Origin: Sphingobacterium sp.
GTDB taxonomy: Bacteria > Bacteroidota > Bacteroidia > Sphingobacteriales > Sphingobacteriaceae
Direction of reading: 5' to 3'
DNA: 64,000 bases
Assembly (NCBI GenBank): GCA_031286695.1
Contig: JAITTY010000018.1
Location: 1 to 64,000 of the forward strand
Below the pieces are notes generated by a model. That model saw only the letters and a program-made list of their open reading frames with translations, ran no database searches and was not told where the DNA came from. Below, piece by piece: positions 26,645 to 34,579 of this stretch; positions within the stretch are counted from its first letter, which is position 1, and every line of letters begins with the position of its first letter. Both the position numbers and the translations under genes were made by a program.

Positions 26645-28909
26645 ATGGCTTTTGATATAGATATGATTAAAAAGGTCTATAGCCAATATGACGAGCGCAT
26701 TACTGCGGCTCGTCAAGTGGTTAACAAACCTTTGACTTTATCTGAGAAAATTTTGTATGCCCACCTTTGGGAAGGCAATGCTAGTGAAGATTACAAACGT
26801 GGCGTTTCTTACGTCGACTTTGCTCCAGATCGCGTTGCTATGCAGGATGCAACTGCACAGATGGCATTATTGCAATTTATGCAAGCTGGGCGTCCAAAGG
26901 TAGCAGTTCCTTCTACTGTACACTGTGATCACTTGATTCAGGCGAAAGAAGGAGCAGACAAAGATTTAGCACGAGCTAAAAACGAAAGCTCTGAAGTATT
27001 TAACTTTTTGAGTTCTGTGTCCAATAAGTATGGTATCGGTTTCTGGAAACCCGGAGCAGGTATTATTCACCAGGTTGTTTTGGAAAACTATGCTTTTCCA
27101 GGCGGTATGATGATCGGAACAGACTCGCATACGGTGAACGCCGGTGGTTTAGGTATGGTTGCGATCGGTGTGGGTGGTGCTGATGCTTGTGATGTCATGG
27201 CGGGTTTGCCTTGGGAGCTTAAATTTCCTAAGCTGATCGGTGTAAAATTGACGGGTAAGCTCAGCGGATGGGCTGCAGCAAAAGATGTGATCTTGAAAGT
27301 TGCAGGTATCTTGACTGTAAAAGGCGGGACAGGTGCTATCGTTGAGTATTTTGGCGAAGGTGCGGAGTCTTTATCTTGTACAGGAAAAGGAACAATATGT
27401 AACATGGGCGCTGAAATTGGTGCAACAACCTCAACTTTCGGTTATGACGAATCTATGGAACGTTATTTACGTGCTACCGGTCGTGCCGAAGTGGCGGATG
27501 CGGCAAATGTGATTAAAGAACACCTGACAGCGGATGCGGAAGTTTATGCTAACCCTGAGCAGTATTTCGATCAGTTAATAGAAATCAATCTATCTGAGCT
27601 GGAGCCTTCTCTAAATGGTCCTTTTACGCCAGATTTGTATACACCAGTTTCACGCATGCGCGAAGAAGCTGAAAAGAATGGCTGGCCTTTGCAAGTGGAG
27701 TGGGGATTGATCGGCTCGTGTACAAACTCTTCTTATGAAGATTTATCCCGTGCGGCCTCTATTGCAAGACAGGCTGTGGATAAAGGATTGATCACAAAAG
27801 CTGAATTTGGGATTAATCCAGGGTCAGAACAAGTACGTTTTACGGCTGATCGTGATGGTCTGCTGAAAACTTTTGAAGACCTCAATGCGACTATTTTTAC
27901 GAACGCATGTGGTCCTTGTATCGGTATGTGGGATCGTGTAGGAGCCGATAAACAAGAGAAAAATACAATCGTTCATTCATTCAACCGTAACTTTGCAAAA
28001 CGTGCAGATGGCAATCCAAATACTTATGCATTTGTTGCATCGCCAGAATTGGTAGCTGCGATTGCGATTTCTGGTGATTTGGGTTTCAATCCGGTAACTG
28101 ATACCTTGACAAACAATAAAGGTGAACAAGTGAAGCTAGATCCACCTGTGGGTGACGAATTGCCAACAAAGGGATTTGCGGTAGATGATCCAGGGTACCA
28201 GGCACCAGCGGCTGACGGTAGTTCCGTCGTGGTTGATGTGGCACCAACATCAGACCGTCTTCAATTGTTGGAGCCCTTTACTCCTTGGGAAGGTACGGAT
28301 TTAAAAGGTTTGAAATTATTGATTAAAGCGAAAGGTAAATGTACTACTGACCATATTTCTATGGCTGGTCCTTGGTTGAAATACCGTGGTCACTTGGATA
28401 ATATTTCAAACAACATGTTGATCGGTGCAGTGAATTTCTTCAATGAGAAAACGGATAACGTTAAAAACCAATTGACAGGTGAGTATGGTCCTGTTCCTGC
28501 AACACAACGGGATTATAAAGCACACGGTATTGGCTCAATTGTCGTCGGTGATGAAAATTATGGTGAAGGTTCTTCCCGTGAGCACGCTGCAATGGAGCCT
28601 CGTCATTTGGGAGTCCGTGCTGTTTTGGTTAAGTCTTTTGCCCGTATTCACGAAACAAACCTGAAAAAACAAGGGATGTTGGGATTGACGTTTGCGAACA
28701 AAGACGATTATAACAAGATTCTGGAGAATGATACCATTGATATTATCGGTTTGACAGAATTTGCTCCAGGTAAACCACTGACACTTGTGTTACATCATGC
28801 TGATGGTACATCGGAGGAGATTTTGGCGAACCATACGTACAATGCACAACAAATTGAGTGGTTCAAGGCCGGTGGAGCTTTGAATATCATCCGCAAAAAT
28901 CAAGGATAA
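26645..28909 (+). CDS. Aconitate hydratase, mitochondrial (ACO2) type
   Basis: The 754-residue enzyme is the short mitochondrial-type aconitase common in Bacteroidota. Visible motifs are TVHCDHL, GTDSHTVNAGG, the [4Fe-4S] ligands in GSCTNSSYEDL and NACGPCIGMW, and the C-terminal swivel with GKCTTDHIS and GEGSSREHAA. It has no N-terminal HEAT domain and is not a copy of the AcnB next door. Both would catalyse citrate-isocitrate isomerisation, so this gene may supply the main TCA activity and AcnB a conditional or 2-methylcitrate role; that division is inference. Confidence 0.95.
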   Translation: MAFDIDMIKKVYSQYDERITAARQVVNKPLTLSEKILYAHLWEGNASEDYKRGVSYVDFAPDRVAMQDATAQMALLQFMQAGRPKVAVPSTVHCDHLIQAKEGADKDLARAKNESSEVFNFLSSVSNKYGIGFWKPGAGIIHQVVLENYAFPGGMMIGTDSHTVNAGGLGMVAIGVGGADACDVMAGLPWELKFPKLIGVKLTGKLSGWAAAKDVILKVAGILTVKGGTGAIVEYFGEGAESLSCTGKGTICNMGAEIGATTSTFGYDESMERYLRATGRAEVADAANVIKEHLTADAEVYANPEQYFDQLIEINLSELEPSLNGPFTPDLYTPVSRMREEAEKNGWPLQVEWGLIGSCTNSSYEDLSRAASIARQAVDKGLITKAEFGINPGSEQVRFTADRDGLLKTFEDLNATIFTNACGPCIGMWDRVGADKQEKNTIVHSFNRNFAKRADGNPNTYAFVASPELVAAIAISGDLGFNPVTDTLTNNKGEQVKLDPPVGDELPTKGFAVDDPGYQAPAADGSSVVVDVAPTSDRLQLLEPFTPWEGTDLKGLKLLIKAKGKCTTDHISMAGPWLKYRGHLDNISNNMLIGAVNFFNEKTDNVKNQLTGEYGPVPATQRDYKAHGIGSIVVGDENYGEGSSREHAAMEPRHLGVRAVLVKSFARIHETNLKKQGMLGLTFANKDDYNKILENDTIDIIGLTEFAPGKPLTLVLHHADGTSEEILANHTYNAQQIEWFKAGGALNIIRKNQG

Positions 28910-28929
28910 TAACTCTTTAGAAATAAAAT

Positions 28930-28963
28930 AAAAAGCTGCTTTCTTGGAAGGCAGCTTTTTTTG
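28930..28963 (+). terminator. Terminator after the aconitase pair
   Basis: AAAAGCTGC and GCAGCTTTT pair around TTTCTTGGAAG, followed by a T run ending near 28963. It ends the acnB-aconitase unit. Confidence 0.85.
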
Positions 28964-29026
28964 TTTCTGGCGTGGAATGACATTTCTGTGATCTTCGTCA
29001 TATTTTTCCAATTTCCATTGATTTTA

Positions 29027-29058
29027 TTTGCTTATAAAATAGAATGCCGGTACTTTTG
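29027..29058 (+). promoter_or_regulatory. Bacteroidota promoter for the 29.1-kb outer-membrane gene
   Basis: TTTG (29027-29030), 20 bases, then TACTTTTG (29051-29058): a full consensus match. The in-frame start candidate at 29044 lies inside it, so the ATG at 29080 is preferred. Confidence 0.78.
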
Positions 29059-29079
29059 CCCAACGTTTTTAGCACCGAT

Positions 29080-29952
29080 ATGAGAAAAATATTTTTAACA
29101 ATTGGAGCACTTGCATTAAGTGTTTCTGCCTTATTTGCCCAAGAAAGTCCTGAGATAGGAAAAAGCATTTTCAAACCGAAAAATTTGAGAACAGAAAGTA
29201 ACAAGGGCAAATTCTTCTTCTTTTGGGGGTACAACTTCTCTTCTTACGCGAAATCAGATATTCATTTTACGGGTCCCAATTATGACTTTATACTGCACGA
29301 TGTAAAAGCGGGTGACAGGCCAACTAAATTTGGATCAACTTATTTTGATCCAAGCCGGTTGACTATTCCACAATTTAATCTGCACTTTGGTTATTATATC
29401 AAGGATAACTATTCAATTTCATTGGGATGGGACCATATGAAATATGTGGTTGATATTCCACAGCAAATAAAGATTTCAGGTTACATTGGGGATGAAATCT
29501 CAAAACCCGGTATTCCTACGGGAGATAAAGCAGGACAGTATGATGGTAAAGTTATTACCGTAGACTCCGCCATGCTAACATTTGAGCATACAGATGGTTA
29601 TAACTTTGCCTCAGTAGGTCTGGAGCGTTATGATGACATCATCAATAATCGCAAAGGTCAACAGGTGTTGACGATGGAATCCGGTGTGGATGTAGGTCTA
29701 TTGATTCCTCGTTCCGACGTACATCTTTTTGGCGAAGGGGCCAACCATTTTTGGAACATTGCGGGATATGGTGCTTCGGCAAAAGTTGGCTTGCATTACC
29801 GTTTTTATAAAGGACTCTATCTGCAAGGAAATTTTAAAACGGGCTGGACTGATTTAACCAATATTCGTACAACTGGAAGAAGAGGGGTAGATAAAGCATC
29901 TCAACAGATCTGGTTTTTTGAGAATTATTGGGCTTTGGGCTTTAGATTCTAA
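29080..29952 (+). CDS. Predicted outer-membrane beta-barrel protein
   Basis: The 290-residue product starts with a signal peptide (MRKIFLTIGALALSVSALFA, cleavage before QESP). The mature part is rich in alternating aromatic and polar residues (FFFFWGYNF, LHFGYYIKDNYSISLGWDHM, KVGLHYRFYKGLYLQGNFK) and ends WALGFRF with a C-terminal Phe, which is typical of outer-membrane beta-barrels. I do not recognise a named family. It is monocistronic, with its own promoter and terminator. Confidence 0.75.
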   Translation: MRKIFLTIGALALSVSALFAQESPEIGKSIFKPKNLRTESNKGKFFFFWGYNFSSYAKSDIHFTGPNYDFILHDVKAGDRPTKFGSTYFDPSRLTIPQFNLHFGYYIKDNYSISLGWDHMKYVVDIPQQIKISGYIGDEISKPGIPTGDKAGQYDGKVITVDSAMLTFEHTDGYNFASVGLERYDDIINNRKGQQVLTMESGVDVGLLIPRSDVHLFGEGANHFWNIAGYGASAKVGLHYRFYKGLYLQGNFKTGWTDLTNIRTTGRRGVDKASQQIWFFENYWALGFRF

Positions 29953-29965
29953 ACATATACATGAA

Positions 29966-29999
29966 ACAAAAAAGGCTACTTTCAAAGTAGCCTTTTTTG
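29966..29999 (+). terminator. Terminator of the beta-barrel gene
   Basis: AAAAAAGGCTACTTT and AAAGTAGCCTTTTTT pair around a short loop just after the stop at 29952. The stem ends in a T tract and could serve both strands. Confidence 0.88.
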
Positions 30000-30044
30000 T
30001 TTGTCCTTTTTTATATCCTATTTGATCTCCTTTGATCAGACAAG

Positions 30045-30881
30045 CTAAATCTCGCTCAGTTTGAAAATGTCCTTTACCCGGATACCTTTTTCAGTACGTT
30101 GAAGTGTACAGCATTCATGTATGGGATCGTGTTCGAAAAATAAGATGTATTCATTATCGACGATCTCATTCCAATAGCTGTTGCGTTCCTCCATGGTCAC
30201 GAGAGGTCTGACATCATAACCCATAACATAGGGAATGGGAATATGTCCCACCGAAGGCAATAGATCCGCCATATAGAGGATTGTTTTGCCTTTATACTGT
30301 ATCTGTGGCAACATCATCGCTTCTGTATGGCCGTGCACATAACGGATAGCGATATTGTTTCCAAAAGGATTCTGATGATCTTCGACAAATTTCAATTGCC
30401 CGCTCTCATGTATCGGTAAAATGTTCTCTTTTAAGAAAGAAGCTTTTTCGCGCGGGTTAGGATCGGTCGCCCAAGACCAATGGTCACTATTGCTCCAAAA
30501 ATGAGCATTTTTAAAAGCCGGAACTAGTTGCTCACCTTCGCGGACAATAGCGCCGCCACAATGGTCAAAGTGTAGGTGTGTAAGGATGACATCGGTGATA
30601 TCGCTTCTGTCAAATCCAATATTTTTTAATGATTTATCCAGCGTTGCATCCCCGTGAAGATAATAATAGCTGAAGAATTTTTCATTTTGTTTGTCTCCAA
30701 GTCCTGTATCGACCAGCATTAATCGGTTACTGTCCTCGATGAGGAGCAGACGGTTTCCCCAGGTACACATATTGTTTGAGTCGGCCGGGTTTGTTTTGTT
30801 CCAGATACTCTTTGGAACAACGCCAAACATTGCACCGCCATCGAGTTTAAAAAATCCCGTTTCTATAGCATGTAATTTCAT
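30045..30881 (-). CDS. MBL-fold metallohydrolase
   Basis: The 278-residue protein has the metallo-beta-lactamase fold signature THLHFDHCGG (residues ~100-109), preceded by LMLVDTGLGDKQNEKF. Further metal ligands are in HGHTEAMM (~residue 182), YMADLLPS and FFEHDPIHE. The overall pattern resembles AHL-lactonase or quinolone-signal lactonase relatives, but many such proteins are uncharacterised hydrolases. It has no signal peptide and so is cytoplasmic. It stands alone on the minus strand. Confidence 0.88.
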   Translation of the reverse strand: MKLHAIETGFFKLDGGAMFGVVPKSIWNKTNPADSNNMCTWGNRLLLIEDSNRLMLVDTGLGDKQNEKFFSYYYLHGDATLDKSLKNIGFDRSDITDVILTHLHFDHCGGAIVREGEQLVPAFKNAHFWSNSDHWSWATDPNPREKASFLKENILPIHESGQLKFVEDHQNPFGNNIAIRYVHGHTEAMMLPQIQYKGKTILYMADLLPSVGHIPIPYVMGYDVRPLVTMEERNSYWNEIVDNEYILFFEHDPIHECCTLQRTEKGIRVKDIFKLSEI

Positions 30882-31294
30882 TCGCAGATTATGTGTCTTT
30901 TAATGGTTATATAGCATATCCAATTTATTTTAAGCACAGGCAATTATTTGTCAGATAGCATGAAGGCCACCCTGTGCTCTTTCGTGTTTGTGCTACAATT
31001 GTAGCTATTTCATCTCTTTATCTTTACTCATGTTAGTCCGTCTGCCTGGACATTGCTGCCACTTTCAACGATCAATGGTCGATGGACGTTACACGGTCTG
31101 TTTTTTACCTTATTAATATTTGTAAAGGTTGGAACAATTTACGAAAAATATGTGATATTTTTTGATAAGTATAAATTGATGTGCTAAAAAAATATGCTAA
31201 AAAGTTTAATTTTTTTTATCTCTATAAGTTATTGTTAATGAGTGTTTTGTTTTTGTGTTTTTTGTACAATAAGCTTGATTTTTAGATAATTAAG

Positions 31295-31327
31295 TTTTGT
31301 TTTTAGCGAAAAATGCCTTTAAATTTG
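31295..31327 (+). promoter_or_regulatory. Bacteroidota promoter of pckA
   Basis: TTTTG (31295-31299), 20 bases, then TAAATTTG (31320-31327). It ends 26 bp before the ATG at 31354, which excludes the in-frame TTG at 31297. Apart from this the 30882-31353 gap shows only AT-rich sequence and no gene I can support. Confidence 0.78.
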
Positions 31328-31353
31328 GGCACATTTTAAAACAAACAAAAAAT

Positions 31354-32973
31354 ATGAAAAAGGGTAACATTGGAAACGCGCCTGATTTGAAATATTTAAA
31401 AATTGATAGTACAAAAAATGTATTTTATCAATTGCCTGTTTCTGAATTGGTCGAACATGCCTTAGCAAATCACGAAGGTCGACTTTCTGATACGGGAGCA
31501 CTCGCTGCTGATACGGGAAAATTTACTGGAAGATCGCCAAAAGATCGGTTTCTGGTCGAAGATTCTTTAACAAAAGATAGCGTCTGGTGGGGAGAAATCA
31601 ATCAGCGGATGTCCCCAGCCAATTTTGAAGCACTATTTTCGAAAGTAGCGGCTCACTTAAGTGATAAAATCATCTATGTAAGAGATTGCGCAGCAGGGGC
31701 TGATCCAGCTTATCAAATAGATTTACGGGTTGTTACGGAAACAGCTTATCAAAGTATATTTGCCAATAACCTGTTTCTGCGGCCCGAACCAAATTTGGAT
31801 GCTCAGCCTGCTTGGTCGATTTTAGCTGCCCCGACGCTTCTTATCGAAGAGCCGCATCAATACGGCATTATCAACGAAAATTTTGTCGCGATTGACTTTA
31901 CAAAAAGGATAGTACTAATTGCAGGGACCGGTTATACAGGAGAGATTAAAAAGAGCATTTTTTCAATATTGAACTTTATTTTGCCATTCCAGCATAATGT
32001 GCTTTCGATGCACTGCTCGGCGAATACTTCGAAGGAAGGAGAGACTGCTTTGTTTTTTGGACTTTCGGGTACAGGGAAGACCACCTTGTCAGCTGATAGA
32101 AATAGAAAGTTGATCGGTGATGACGAGCATGGATGGAGTGAAAGGGGAATATTCAATTTCGAAGGTGGCTGCTATGCCAAATGTGTAGGTTTGTCGGAGG
32201 ACAAAGAGCCTGAGATTTTTCACGCAATTCGTTTTGGGTCTCTGCTTGAAAATGTTGTTTTGGATGAATTTGATAGACCTGATTACAACGATATCAGTAA
32301 GACGGAAAATACCCGCGTATCCTATCCAATAGATTTCATGGAAAATGCCGAAATGAGCGGAATTGGCCGTGAACCCGAAAATATTTTTTTCCTTACGGCA
32401 GATGCTTTTGGTGTACTTCCTCCCATTTCATTGTTGACAATCGATCAGGCGGTATATCATTTCGTTAGTGGTTATACAGCAAAGGTCGCGGGTACCGAGG
32501 TAGGAGTAAAGGAGCCTACAGCAGCATTTTCAACTTGTTTTGGACAGGCATTTTTGCCGCTTCATCCGGCAAAGTATGCTGCCTTGCTGCGTTCAAAACT
32601 AGAGCAAAATCGCAACATCAAAGTTTGGTTAGTGAACACGGGCTGGATCGCTGGTCCTTATGGAATAGGCAGACGTATTAAACTAAATTATACGCGATCG
32701 CTAATTCGAGCAGCAATGGATGGCTCACTGCTGGAATCTCAGTTCAAGAGGCATGATATTTTTGGACTGGAGTATCCTACGAGCTGTGGCGAGCATGTTC
32801 CTGCACAAATTTTAGATGCGCGCGGCTTATGGAACAATGACGAGGCTTATGACATGCAGGCAAAACGCCTGGCGAAGCTGTTTATTTCGAATTTTGAAAA
32901 ATTCAATAATGAGATGCCACCCTCAGTGCACGCAGCAGGACCTAAAATAGAAACTACGGTTCTGATGTCCTAA
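31354..32973 (+). CDS. pckA: Phosphoenolpyruvate carboxykinase (ATP)
   Basis: The 539-residue enzyme makes phosphoenolpyruvate from oxaloacetate and ATP, the first committed step of gluconeogenesis. Motifs: TGRSPKDRF (substrate binding, ~residue 57), the kinase-1a P-loop FGLSGTGKTTLS (~residue 235), metal-binding IGDDEHGW, and the 2a region FNFEGGCYAKC. Length fits the ATP-dependent family. It starts at 31354 behind a full consensus promoter, with a terminator just after its stop. Confidence 0.97.
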   Translation: MKKGNIGNAPDLKYLKIDSTKNVFYQLPVSELVEHALANHEGRLSDTGALAADTGKFTGRSPKDRFLVEDSLTKDSVWWGEINQRMSPANFEALFSKVAAHLSDKIIYVRDCAAGADPAYQIDLRVVTETAYQSIFANNLFLRPEPNLDAQPAWSILAAPTLLIEEPHQYGIINENFVAIDFTKRIVLIAGTGYTGEIKKSIFSILNFILPFQHNVLSMHCSANTSKEGETALFFGLSGTGKTTLSADRNRKLIGDDEHGWSERGIFNFEGGCYAKCVGLSEDKEPEIFHAIRFGSLLENVVLDEFDRPDYNDISKTENTRVSYPIDFMENAEMSGIGREPENIFFLTADAFGVLPPISLLTIDQAVYHFVSGYTAKVAGTEVGVKEPTAAFSTCFGQAFLPLHPAKYAALLRSKLEQNRNIKVWLVNTGWIAGPYGIGRRIKLNYTRSLIRAAMDGSLLESQFKRHDIFGLEYPTSCGEHVPAQILDARGLWNNDEAYDMQAKRLAKLFISNFEKFNNEMPPSVHAAGPKIETTVLMS

Positions 32974-32986
32974 TTCGTTCTGACAT

Positions 32987-33028
32987 TATAACAAACAGGA
33001 GGAAATACTTTTTCTCCTGTTTGTTATA
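32987..33028. terminator. Bidirectional terminator between pckA and ppk2
   Basis: A perfect 15-bp inverted repeat (32987-33001 with 33014-33028; left arm TATAACAAACAGGAG) lies between the converging pckA and ppk2 genes. Its A- and T-rich arm ends can serve either direction. Confidence 0.8.
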
Positions 33029-33055
33029 ATTGTACCTTTCCTAATCGACAGACCT

Positions 33056-33865
33056 TTAATCGTGTTTTGTGACGAAAGAATCTATTTTTTCCTGCTCACT
33101 TCCAACGAGTGCATTGATAATCAGTTTGAAGGATGCTAGGCGAGCTTTTTTCTTGTTATCTTTCGTAATCTCTAGCCAAGGCGATTTTTTTGTGCTTGTC
33201 TTTTTAAATAAATCGTCAATATAGCCTGTATAGACATCCCATTTCTCCTGCGCCTGCTGGTCGAGGACGCCAATTTTCCATTGTTTTAGGATATCCTCTT
33301 TTCGCTCTTTTAACCTTTCGGCTTGCTCTTCTTTGCTGATGTTGAGGAATAATTTGATGAGGATGATGCCATCGTCGATTAACTGCTTCTCAAATTCAGG
33401 GACCTGGTTCATAAACAGCTCATGCTGTTCCTTGGAGCAAAATCCAAACACAGGCTCAACAACAGCTCTGTTATACCAGCTACGGTCAAAAATCACAATT
33501 TCCCCAGCATTGGGGAGCTGTTTAATATATCGTTGAAAATACCATTGTCCAGCTTCCTCTTCGGTTGGCTTAGGCAATGCAACAACGCGTACCCTTTTAG
33601 GATTTAGGTATTGGGTTACACGGCCTATTGTACCACCTTTACCCGCAGCGTCCCTACCTTCAAAAATAATAAGGACGCGTTTTCCTTTTTCAATGATTTC
33701 ATATTGAAGCTTTAAGAGCTTGACCTGTAGCTCGTAAAGCTCCTTTTCATAATCGTAAACATCATTGAATTTTTTTATCTCCAGAATGCCATGTTGTTCC
33801 AGATAGTTTAAAACATCTTTGTTTTCGTGGATCTTCTGAAGTTCATTTAAATCGTATTCTGCCAT
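33056..33865 (-). CDS. ppk2: Polyphosphate kinase 2
   Basis: The 269-residue protein has the PPK2 core: Walker A FEGRDAAGKGGTI (~residue 70), PKPTEEEAGQWYFQRY, the Walker B/lid region IFDRSWYNRAVVEPV (~residue 125), and KEEQAERLKERKED. PPK2 enzymes move phosphate between polyphosphate and nucleotides, usually making GTP or ATP from polyphosphate. Length fits the single-domain class I type. It is monocistronic on the minus strand and converges with pckA. Confidence 0.94.
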   Translation of the reverse strand: MAEYDLNELQKIHENKDVLNYLEQHGILEIKKFNDVYDYEKELYELQVKLLKLQYEIIEKGKRVLIIFEGRDAAGKGGTIGRVTQYLNPKRVRVVALPKPTEEEAGQWYFQRYIKQLPNAGEIVIFDRSWYNRAVVEPVFGFCSKEQHELFMNQVPEFEKQLIDDGIILIKLFLNISKEEQAERLKERKEDILKQWKIGVLDQQAQEKWDVYTGYIDDLFKKTSTKKSPWLEITKDNKKKARLASFKLIINALVGSEQEKIDSFVTKHD

Positions 33866-34018
33866 ATGATATTTATTTATACGTTCGTTTACCTAAAGTT
33901 ACTTATTGAATTGTTAAAAAATGTCAAATTTCACATAAATCCGCTTGGACTGTGTAATAATAAGCGCTTGGCGTACGTTTAATATTCAAAACAGCTAAGA
34001 GGCTGTTTGCATAAATTA

Positions 34019-34086
34019 GACTTTTCATAAATTTAGGTTAATAATTGGTTAGGTTAGCTCGGAGTTCCCCACTTCGAGCTTTTTTG
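34019..34086 (+). ncRNA. Candidate small RNA unit 1 with TCCCC-loop terminal hairpin
   Basis: A ~66-nt block starting ACTTTTCATAAA (34019) ends in hairpin GCTCGGAGT/TCCCC/ACTTCGAGC (34057-34079) plus T6 (34080-34085). A second block at 34245 repeats both the unpaired 5' part and the hairpin. No ORF of useful size is present, and the nearest gene (ppk2) is transcribed away. The repeated block, folded 3' end and T tract fit a small RNA with an intrinsic terminator. A clear promoter was not found. Confidence 0.55.
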
Positions 34087-34244
34087 TGTGGATAGGATGA
34101 GGGATCTCTGACAAGAGCACGAAAAATGACGGGTTCTGGCTCCGTTGAAATAGAGCGGGTCATGAATTTTTTCTAAACGTTAAAAAATGTTAAATGGACG
34201 CTATTGTTATAATTAATTCAAAAAAGTGGCGTTTTCATTACAAA

Positions 34245-34311
34245 TACTTTTCATAAAATAGGTTAATATATGGCTAACGAAAGCTCAGAGTTCCCCACTC
34301 TGGGCTTTTTA
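34245..34311 (+). ncRNA. Candidate small RNA unit 2, paralogue of unit 1
   Basis: The block repeats unit 1: ACTTTTCATAAA, then AGGTTAATA, then hairpin GCTCAGAGT/TCCCC/ACTCTGGGC (34283-34305) and T5 (34306-34310). Relative to unit 1 the stem changes keep pairing (G-C to A-T; G-T to G-C; T-A to T-G) while the five-base loop is identical. TACTTTTC at its 5' side is one base off a -7 box. The rest of the 33866-34579 gap shows no gene. Confidence 0.55.
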
Positions 34312-34519
34312 TTTTTTAGCTTCCTTTTTCGACTTGCAGGCTATTTTTTCGACTTGAGTCAATGTTTAGCTTTTTGATTCGCCGCATATTTGCACTCGAA
34401 ATATATTTAATGGGTGTGCTAGCCACAAAAAAAGTTGCACGGCAGATGTGTGGTACAGCACTTGGCGCTTATGTTGCATTTGTGGATTTGTCTCTAGGAA
34501 TGGCAGGACCATTCTGTAT

Positions 34520-34559
34520 AAATAAGACGGACTGGATGTAAATCCAGTCCGTCTTATTT
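34520..34559. terminator. Terminator downstream of smc
   Basis: A perfect 18-bp inverted repeat (34520-34537 with 34542-34559; loop GTAA) lies just past the smc stop, with A/T-rich ends suited to either strand. Confidence 0.88.
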
Positions 34560-34579
34560 ATTGTGTATTTTATTGCGCA

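Noticed and set aside
31297..31353. N-terminal extension of pckA from TTG at 31297
   Set aside because: It would start inside the consensus promoter; the family N-terminus begins at ATG 31354.
34057..34079. Treating the 34.0-34.3 kb hairpins as ordinary terminators of ppk2 or smc
   Set aside because: ppk2 is transcribed away from them, smc ends at its own 18-bp terminator (34520-34559), and conservation extends ~40 nt 5' of the hairpins.
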